In this document: positions 57,898 through 64,000 of the stretch, in pieces
How the letters are laid out: each line of letters starts with the position of its first letter
Numbering within the stretch: position 1 is the first letter of the stretch
DNA from: Rahnella variigena
GTDB lineage: Bacteria > Pseudomonadota > Gammaproteobacteria > Enterobacterales > Enterobacteriaceae
Direction: 5' to 3'
Length of the DNA: 64,000 nucleotides
NCBI RefSeq assembly: GCF_003610915.1
Contig: NZ_NSDJ01000001.1
Span: 2,914,001-2,978,000, forward strand
Program-made: the position numbers and the translations under genes
The notes under the pieces: model-generated
Databases searched by the model: none
What the model saw: the letters and a program-made list of their open reading frames with translations, nothing else
What the model was told of the DNA's origin: nothing

Positions 57898-59433
57898 TTA
57901 TAGCGGAGTCGGACGCGGCGGGCAGCGTTCGAGTAATTCAACGCTGCCGTCTTCGTTGAGCTGCTCGATAAAGACATCGAAGCCCCACAGACGATGAACA
58001 TGTTTCATCACTTCACGGCGGCTCTTATCGAGCGGTGCGCGATCTTGCGGGATATAACGAAGCGTGAGCGAGCGGTCACCGCGCAAATCGACATTCCAGA
58101 CCTGAATGTTGGGCTCGTGATTACTCAGGTTATACTGCGCCGATAACTCCTGACGAATGGCACGATAACCTTCCTCATTATGAATCGCCGCGATTTCCAG
58201 ATAGTTATTATGGTCGTCATCCAGCACGGTAAATAACCGGAAATCACGCATCACTTTCGGCGACAGGAACTGGCTGATAAAGCTTTCATCTTTGAAATCA
58301 CGCATCGCAAAATGCAGTGTTTCCAGCCAGTCTGAACCCGCGATATCCGGGAACCAGTAACGATCTTCCTCCGTCGGTTCCTGACAGATACGTTTGATAT
58401 CTTGCATCATCGCAAAGCCCAGCGCATACGGGTTGATACCGCTGTAATACGGGCTGTTATAAGGCGGCTGATACACCACATTGGTGTGGCTGTGCAGAAA
58501 CTCCAGAATGAAACGGTCGGTGACTTTTCCTTCATCATAAAGATGATTAAGTATGGTGTAATGCCAGAACGTCGCCCAGCCTTCATTCATCACCTGAGTC
58601 TGTTTCTGCGGATAAAAGTACTGGCTGATTTTACGCACGATACGCAAAATCTCCCTCTGCCAGGACTCAAGCAGAGGCGCATTTTTTTCCATGAAATACA
58701 GCAGGTTTTCCTGCGGCTCAGAAGGGAAGCGTCGCGCCTGTTCAGGTGCATCAACGCTGTCCTTGCGCGGCAACGTTTTCCACAGCGTGTTTACCTGGCT
58801 TTGCAGATATTCCTCACGGCTTTTCTGCCGCGCCAGTTCCTCCTGCAAGGAGATTTTTTGCGGACGTTTGTAGCGATCGACGCCGTAATTCATCAACGCA
58901 TGACAGGAATCGAGCAACCGTTCAACCTCATCGACCCCGTAGCGTTCTTCACATTCGCTGATATAACGTTTGGCGAATAACAGGTAATCGACGATCGAAC
59001 TGGCGTCAGTCCAGCTTTTAAACAGGTAGTTATTTTTAAAGAAAGAGTTGTGGCCGTAACAGGCATGAGCCATGACCAGCGCCTGCATCGTGATGGTGTT
59101 TTCTTCCATCAGATAGGCGATACACGGATTAGAGTTGATGACGATTTCATACGCCAGACCCTGTTGTCCGTGTTTATAAAGTTGCTCAGTTTCAATGAAT
59201 TTCTTACCGAACGACCAGTGAGTGTAATTAATCGGCATGCCGATGCTGGAGTAGGCATCCATCATTTGTTCGGAGGTGATGATTTCGATCTGATGGGGAT
59301 AGGTTTCAAGCCGGTAAGACTTGGCCACCCGGTCGATCTCCGCAAGATAGGTCTGCAATAACTCAAACGTCCAGTCCGGTCCGTCGCTGAGACGTTTGTC
59401 CTCAGTTTTTTGCTTCTGGGTCACTGTTGTCAT
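57898..59433 (-). CDS. ycgB: SpoVR family protein YcgB
   Basis: 511 residues. GPDWTFELLQTYLAEIDRVAKSYRLETYPHQIEIITSEQMMDAY, CYGHNSFFKNNYLF and MNEGWATFWHYTILN with its His-Glu features are those of the SpoVR/YcgB family, linked to RpoS-dependent stress in E. coli and to the YeaG-YeaH system. Molecular function unknown. Beside fadR and dadA, the conserved order. Start MTTVTQ at 59433 with GAGGG. Confidence 0.93.
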   Translation of the reverse strand: MTTVTQKQKTEDKRLSDGPDWTFELLQTYLAEIDRVAKSYRLETYPHQIEIITSEQMMDAYSSIGMPINYTHWSFGKKFIETEQLYKHGQQGLAYEIVINSNPCIAYLMEENTITMQALVMAHACYGHNSFFKNNYLFKSWTDASSIVDYLLFAKRYISECEERYGVDEVERLLDSCHALMNYGVDRYKRPQKISLQEELARQKSREEYLQSQVNTLWKTLPRKDSVDAPEQARRFPSEPQENLLYFMEKNAPLLESWQREILRIVRKISQYFYPQKQTQVMNEGWATFWHYTILNHLYDEGKVTDRFILEFLHSHTNVVYQPPYNSPYYSGINPYALGFAMMQDIKRICQEPTEEDRYWFPDIAGSDWLETLHFAMRDFKDESFISQFLSPKVMRDFRLFTVLDDDHNNYLEIAAIHNEEGYRAIRQELSAQYNLSNHEPNIQVWNVDLRGDRSLTLRYIPQDRAPLDKSRREVMKHVHRLWGFDVFIEQLNEDGSVELLERCPPRPTPL

Positions 59434-60079
59434 AAGCCGCACCCTCATTCAGTTATGGACGCTACAGAGTGTTTGATTCACAACCTTTTCTTAAGATTTC
59501 GCACGTCCATTGATAATCGTAGCTCAATCTGAGTGTGCTGTTAGATAAACACCATGGATCCCTTCCTGATTAACTCTATATCCTCATGGCTGATGGCTGT
59601 CAATTTCCCTTATCAGCCAGGTTTGTGTCATAAAATGCCGCTGATGAGAGTGGCATCCGTGTTATCAGTCCCATGTCTCGTTTTTCACCCCTTTATAAAA
59701 ACCCACTCGCCCTGAATCGCAAAAATTCTCAATCCGTGAGGTAATATCACTACTGTGAATTTTTGTGGTTTTTTATTCTGGTTTAATGGCTTTATTGAAG
59801 AATAAAAACCTTTCCATAAACCGGCTTTGATGCGCCCCCTGATTCGTGACATCAGTGCAGTCATTGCTATCATAAGACCATAATTTTCTTTCCCGATGGA
59901 TGAAATGTTGCGAGATATCGTTATTTATTTCACCCTATTGAAATAAATGCCGTCATGAACGATAAATAATTGTGAAAGACCTCACGGTTATGAGTGACTG
60001 TGTTGGTGATTTTTCTCAGTCAGGTTAATTTCCTGTCATCAGAATATTATGCTTTGTTTGGGTGTGGAGTGGAGTTGAT
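59434..60079. other. Long intergenic region between ycgB and dadA
   Basis: 646 bases without a supported gene; a 62-codon minus-strand frame at 59685 has no ribosome site. The only strong structure is a perfect 10-base inverted pair, ATTTATTTCA with TGAAATAAAT (59923-59932 and 59939-59948), about 130 bases before dadA. The length and A/T content fit a promoter under complex control; in E. coli dadA is governed by Lrp and CRP, but I cannot place individual sites. Confidence 0.5.
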
Positions 60080-61381
60080 ATGCGTGTGGTCATTTTAGGC
60101 AGTGGTGTGGTCGGTGTCGCCAGTGCATGGTATCTGGCAAAGGCGGGTCATCAGGTTACGGTCATTGATCGTCAGTCCGGTCCGGCTGAGGAAACCAGCG
60201 CGGGAAATGCAGGCCAGATCTCTCCGGGTTATGCCGCACCGTGGGCGGCTCCGGGTGTTCCGGTGAAAGCGGTAAAATGGATGTTCCAGAAACATGCACC
60301 GCTGGCAATCCGTCTGGACGGCACGCAGTTCCAGCTCAAATGGATGTGGCAGATGCTGCGCAACTGCGACATGAACCATTATCAGACCAACAAAAGTCGT
60401 ATGGTGCGTCTGGCGGAATACAGTCGTGACTGCATGAAGGCACTGCGTGACGATACCGGCATTCAGTATGAAGGTCGTCAGGGCGGAACGTTACAACTTT
60501 TCCGTACCGCGCAGCAGTTTGAAAGTGCATCCAAAGATATTGCTGTTCTTGACGATGCAGGTGTGCCGTATCAGCTGCTGGAGTCCAGTCAGCTGGCCAC
60601 CGCAGAACCTGCGCTGGCGCAGGTCGCACACAAGCTGACCGGCGGTCTGCGTTTGCCGAATGATGAAACCGGCGACTGCCAGATGTTTACCCGCAAGCTG
60701 GCGGACATGGCGCGTCAGGCGGGCGTTGTCTTCGAATTTAACCGCACGGTGGATAAGCTGCATGTAGGAAACGGCGAAATCACCGGCGTGCAGTGCGGCG
60801 ATCAGGTGGTGAAAGCTGATGCTTATGTGGTGGCATTTGGATCCTATTCCACAGCGTTGTTGCGCGACCTTGTGTCCATCCCGGTCTATCCGCTGAAGGG
60901 ATATTCCCTGACCATCCCGATTACCGATCCTGCTTCCGCGCCGGTTTCAACTGTACTCGATGAAACCTACAAAATTGGCATCACCCGTTTTGATAACCGT
61001 ATTCGTGTCGGTGGCATGGCGGAAATAGTCGGCTTCAATCTGAAACTGGCACAGGCGCGACGTGAAACGCTGGAAATGGTTGTAAGAGATCTCTATCCGA
61101 ATGGCGGAAATGTCGGACAGGCGACGTTCTGGACCGGTCTTCGCCCGATGACACCGGACGGTACGCCGATTGTCGGACGCACGCGCATCAAAAATCTGTA
61201 TCTGAACACCGGCCACGGCACACTGGGCTGGACGATGGCCTGTGGCTCAGGGCAATTGCTGTCAGATATTATGTCGGGCGTGACGCCGGCCATTCCGTCT
61301 GATGATTTATCGGTTGAGCGTTACAGCCCGGATTTTATCGCGCGTCCTGCGGGGCCGCATAAAATGCATCCGGTAGGCTGA
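60080..61381 (+). CDS. dadA: D-amino acid dehydrogenase, small subunit DadA
   Basis: 433 residues. FAD enzyme at the inner membrane that oxidises D-alanine and other D-amino acids to keto acids. [31 protein letters not shown] is the dinucleotide-binding start; [21 protein letters not shown] and the C-terminal [38 protein letters not shown] are family features. Start at 60080 after GGAGTTG. Followed by an alanine racemase gene, with which it forms the L-alanine degradation pair. Confidence 0.96.
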   Translation: MRVVILGSGVVGVASAWYLAKAGHQVTVIDRQSGPAEETSAGNAGQISPGYAAPWAAPGVPVKAVKWMFQKHAPLAIRLDGTQFQLKWMWQMLRNCDMNHYQTNKSRMVRLAEYSRDCMKALRDDTGIQYEGRQGGTLQLFRTAQQFESASKDIAVLDDAGVPYQLLESSQLATAEPALAQVAHKLTGGLRLPNDETGDCQMFTRKLADMARQAGVVFEFNRTVDKLHVGNGEITGVQCGDQVVKADAYVVAFGSYSTALLRDLVSIPVYPLKGYSLTIPITDPASAPVSTVLDETYKIGITRFDNRIRVGGMAEIVGFNLKLAQARRETLEMVVRDLYPNGGNVGQATFWTGLRPMTPDGTPIVGRTRIKNLYLNTGHGTLGWTMACGSGQLLSDIMSGVTPAIPSDDLSVERYSPDFIARPAGPHKMHPVG

Positions 61382-61453
61382 GTCTGCTGACATTATTTCC
61401 CATGCAGTGCCTGACGCTGCATGGGCATTACTTTGCTAATTACCGGAGCCGGT

Positions 61454-62527
61454 ATGCCTCGCCCGATTTCTGCCACATTATCTCTTTCTGCATTAACCCA
61501 AAATCTGAACATCATTCGTGCGTTTGCTCCTGACAGCAAGGTCTGGACTGTTGTCAAAGCCAATGGTTACGGCCACGGAATTTCGCGCATCTGGCGCAGT
61601 TTGTCCTCCACGGATGGCTTTGCATTACTTGATTTCAACGAAGCTATTTTGCTGCGTGAAGCCGGCTGGCAGGGGCCGATTTTGCTGCTTGAAGGGTTTT
61701 TCACTCCTCAGGATTTAATGATCGTTGATAAATATCGCCTGACGACTGCCGTACACAGTGACTGGCAAATTAAAGCACTGGCTGAAGCACAACTGACTCA
61801 GCCGGTTGATATCTACCTGAAAGTGAACAGCGGCATGAACCGTCTGGGATTTTCCCCTGAGCGGGCGGGTGCTGTGTGGCAACAACTGCGTGAACTGAAA
61901 CAGGCAGGCGAACTCACCCTGATGAGCCATTTTGCCACCGCCGACAGTGTTGAAGGTGTTGATGCCCAGATGGCGGCGATTAATCTGGCCGGACAAAATA
62001 TCCGCGGGCCACGGTGTCTGGCGAACTCGGCGGCGACCTTGTGGCATCCGCAAACCCATTATGACTGGGTGCGCCCTGGCATTATTGTTTATGGTGCGTC
62101 GCCAAGCGGTGAGTGGAAAGATATCGCTGATACCGGTCTGCAACCGGTGATGACGTTAAAAAGCGAGTTGATTGCCGTGCAGGAACTTAAAGCGGGTGAC
62201 CGCGTGGGCTATGGCGGCCGTTATCACGTGAGCGGCCCGGAGCGCGTAGGGGTGGTCGCCTGTGGCTATGCTGATGGTTATCCGCGCCATGCGCCGTCCG
62301 GAACGCCTGTGTGGGTGGATGGCGTGCGCACAACGACGGTGGGGACGGTATCCATGGATATGCTGGCTGTTGATCTTACGCCGTGTCCGCAGGCGAAAAT
62401 CGGTTCACCGGTCGAGTTATGGGGCAATCATTTGCCGGTAGATGATGTGGCGACGGCATGCGGTACGCTGGGCTATGAGCTGCTGAGTGCGCTGGCACCC
62501 CGCGTACCGGTGACGACAATCGATTAA
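61454..62527 (+). CDS. dadX: Catabolic alanine racemase (DadX-type)
   Basis: 357 residues. PLP Lys in [12 protein letters not shown], catalytic Tyr in [28 protein letters not shown], and [11 protein letters not shown]. It converts L- to D-alanine for DadA. Start at [11 protein letters not shown] with a GGAG site; an upstream frame to 61421 lacks one. The gap of 72 bases to dadA fits one operon. Confidence 0.93.
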   Translation: MPRPISATLSLSALTQNLNIIRAFAPDSKVWTVVKANGYGHGISRIWRSLSSTDGFALLDFNEAILLREAGWQGPILLLEGFFTPQDLMIVDKYRLTTAVHSDWQIKALAEAQLTQPVDIYLKVNSGMNRLGFSPERAGAVWQQLRELKQAGELTLMSHFATADSVEGVDAQMAAINLAGQNIRGPRCLANSAATLWHPQTHYDWVRPGIIVYGASPSGEWKDIADTGLQPVMTLKSELIAVQELKAGDRVGYGGRYHVSGPERVGVVACGYADGYPRHAPSGTPVWVDGVRTTTVGTVSMDMLAVDLTPCPQAKIGSPVELWGNHLPVDDVATACGTLGYELLSALAPRVPVTTID

Positions 62528-62536
62528 AGAGACCGT

Positions 62537-63742
62537 TTATTGTTCCAGACGGGTCAGACGGCCCGTCGATTTCTTACTGGCGCGACGTGCCAGCATCGCC
62601 AGACATCCTCCCGCCAGCATCACCAGCGCCAGACTCAGCTTTGGCTGCAACGGCAACGCCATCGCAATAAACCCCAGCAACGCGCCACCGGCCATCTGCA
62701 CCGAACCGACCAGTGCGGAAGCCATACCTGCTTCGGCAGAGAACGGTTCCAGCGCATAGCTGGTTGCAGGCCCCATCAGGAACGCCAGACCGGCGCAGGC
62801 GCTGGCCACCGGCAACATATACAACCAGGTTGCGGTCTGTTCAGCAGGCGGAACCAGCGTTATCCCGGCAATCAGTCCGAGACAGCCGATAAACATCAGA
62901 ATCCCACCCGTTTTCAGGCATACCGGACGTCCCACTTTGCGGATAATCCGGTTAGCGATAAAACTCATCCCCATGATCCAGAATCCATTTGCACCGAACA
63001 CCAGGGAGAATTCCAGTGGGGTCAGGCCGGCAATATTCATCAGTACCGTCGGTGCCAGCGAAACGTACGTCAGTGCCATACCCATTGCGCCGGCATTAAC
63101 CAGTGCGAAAGTGATAAAGCGGGCATTAAACAAGATACGAGCGTACTGACGGAACGGCAGTCCGGTATTGTTTTGCGTTCCTTCGGGACGGGTTTCTGGC
63201 AATTTGAAAATGACCAGCAGCATAACTGCCAGCGTATACCCCGCCAGCGCCCAGAACGGCGCACGCCAGCCATAATATTGGGCAATCAGTCCGCCAATCA
63301 GCGGCGCCAGAGCCGGGATGATGTTGAGCGTGCCATTGAGAAAACCGTACGCGCGGGCGGCATCGTTGCCGCTCATCCGGTCACGAACCCCGCTGAAAAT
63401 CACCACCGATGTACAACAGACTGCCAGCCCCTGAATGACGCGCGAGAGCAGAAACATCCACGGTGCGATGGCTGTAGCGGCGACGATCGCGCCTGCCAGA
63501 TAAATCACCACGCCGATGATGGCGATGGGACGGCGTCCGAATTTATCAACCAGCGGCCCGGCAACCAGCTGGCCGAGGCCCATCACCAGAATGAAAAGTG
63601 AAATTGAGGACTGAATGACCGCCTCGGTGCTGTTCAGACCCAGAGCAATCGCCGGGATCGCCGGAAGGTAAAGGTCGATACCCAGAGGGCCAAGCAGTAC
63701 CAGGCTCAGCAGCAGGAAAAGGAATTTTTGCATTGAAAACAT
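62537..63742 (-). CDS. Bcr/CflA-family multidrug exporter
   Basis: 401-residue major facilitator protein with 12 membrane segments: LGPLGIDLYLPAIPAIA (helix 1 with the Asp of DHA1 exporters), LVAGPLVDKFGRRPIAIIG (motif A), SRVIQGLAVCCTSVVIFSGVRD and ALAPLIGGLIAQYYGWRAPFW (motif C). Related to Bcr, which exports bicyclomycin and peptides. Start could also be 63733. Converges with the racemase gene; stops nine bases apart. Confidence 0.85.
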   Translation of the reverse strand: MFSMQKFLFLLLSLVLLGPLGIDLYLPAIPAIALGLNSTEAVIQSSISLFILVMGLGQLVAGPLVDKFGRRPIAIIGVVIYLAGAIVAATAIAPWMFLLSRVIQGLAVCCTSVVIFSGVRDRMSGNDAARAYGFLNGTLNIIPALAPLIGGLIAQYYGWRAPFWALAGYTLAVMLLVIFKLPETRPEGTQNNTGLPFRQYARILFNARFITFALVNAGAMGMALTYVSLAPTVLMNIAGLTPLEFSLVFGANGFWIMGMSFIANRIIRKVGRPVCLKTGGILMFIGCLGLIAGITLVPPAEQTATWLYMLPVASACAGLAFLMGPATSYALEPFSAEAGMASALVGSVQMAGGALLGFIAMALPLQPKLSLALVMLAGGCLAMLARRASKKSTGRLTRLEQ

Positions 63743-63831
63743 CACTGTCAGTCATCCGAAGGGAGGCTAAGGGTAATGATTTAGTTAAAGAATGGAAAGT
63801 AGCTTGTGATAATCGTGCGGGAAGGACTTGT

Positions 63832-63862
63832 GAAAAAAAACGGACACCTGTCAGTGTCCGTT
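63832..63862 (-). terminator. Rho-independent terminator of the right-edge gene
   Basis: AACGGACAC/GTGTCCGTT stem followed on the minus strand by eight T residues, 22 bases after the stop of the partial gene. Confidence 0.9.
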
Positions 63863-63883
63863 AACGCAGAGATACCGGAAAGA

Positions 63884-64000
63884 TTATTTTTTCTTCCAGA
63901 AATCATCAAACACCGTGACCGGTGGCTGGCGTTTGTGTTCTGTACGCAGATACCAGCCTTCGATAATCGTGGCATATTTATCGTCGACTTTTTTGCCTTC
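63884..64000 (-). CDS. 3' end of an unidentified gene cut by the window edge
   Basis: The last 38 residues read [20 protein letters not shown] then [18 protein letters not shown] and a TAA stop. The frame is open to the edge and a perfect terminator follows, so it is a real gene end. I do not recognise the family from this tail. Confidence 0.7.
   Translation of the reverse strand, partial: EGKKVDDKYATIIEGWYLRTEHKRQPPVTVFDDFWKKK

Noticed and set aside
59685..59873. 62-codon minus-strand frame between ycgB and dadA
   Set aside because: No ribosome site, no hydrophobic or conserved pattern, poor start context.
62540..63601. 353-codon Gln/His-rich plus-strand frame opposite the Bcr/CflA gene
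   Set aside because: Antisense shadow of a membrane protein; composition arises from complementary Leu/Ala codons.

Overview
The window looks like chromosome of an enterobacterium of the order Enterobacterales, most likely near Yersiniaceae (Rahnella, Serratia or Ewingella-like). The evidence is the set of core genes with near-E. coli protein sequences (zwf, hexR, pykA, lpxM, mepM, znuABC, yoaAB, tsaB, fadD, rnd, minCDE, dsbB, nhaB, fadR, ycgB, dadA, alr), ERIC-type palindromic repeats in several gaps, and recognisable PhoB, Fur, Zur, HexR and FadR-type sites. The genus is inference. About 50 protein genes are supported; no rRNA, tRNA, CRISPR array, insertion sequence or prophage was seen.

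Layout. 1-10.6 kb: the 5' part of phoA with a Pho box, a 500-base structured non-coding block, an L,D-transpeptidase (ldtB type), a divergent EmrAB-like efflux pair with its TetR regulator around a long palindrome, a TonB-dependent hydroxamate-siderophore receptor with a Fur box, the remnant of an O-methyltransferase gene, and a periplasmic GH3 glucosidase. 10.6-20.4 kb is the most accessory part: a split two-gene chromate transporter with a LysR regulator, an ArsR regulator divergent from a stand-alone second EF-G gene, a chromosomal ccdAB toxin-antitoxin pair, wrbA, and a locus I consider the most novel here. That locus encodes a trimeric-autotransporter-like adhesin whose N-terminus reads as a helix-turn-helix placed before the signal peptide, followed by a lipoprotein and a small unknown protein, and divergent from a small HTH protein gene. 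The gap between them carries repeated TAGCGACA motifs.

20.4-40 kb: an EthD protein, an NhaP-type antiporter, the zinc uptake genes znuBC and znuA with a Zur site, mepM and lpxM, then a 7-kb insertion relative to the E. coli order (mdfA plus a Fur-controlled dfoJ-dfoA-dfoC operon for ferrioxamine), then pykA, hexR, zwf and eda. The edd gene, normally between zwf and eda, is absent and an ERIC element lies there. 40-64 kb: yoaB, yoaA, tsaB, yeaY, fadD, rnd, minEDC, ycgL, a MltB-type transglycosylase, ycgM, ycgN, an IraP-like anti-adaptor, a YdiK-type permease, a 40-residue membrane protein, dsbB, nhaB, fadR, ycgB, dadA, alr and a Bcr/CflA exporter. The window ends in the 3' end of an unidentified gene.

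How genes work together. Ferrioxamine can be made by DfoJAC and probably recaptured by the TonB receptor 21 kb away, both under Fur. HexR sits beside zwf, eda and pykA, the expected targets for hexose catabolism control. FadR and its likely target fadD are both present. DadA and alanine racemase form a D-alanine catabolic unit. MepM, LpxM, the L,D-transpeptidase and the MltB-like enzyme are envelope maintenance functions.
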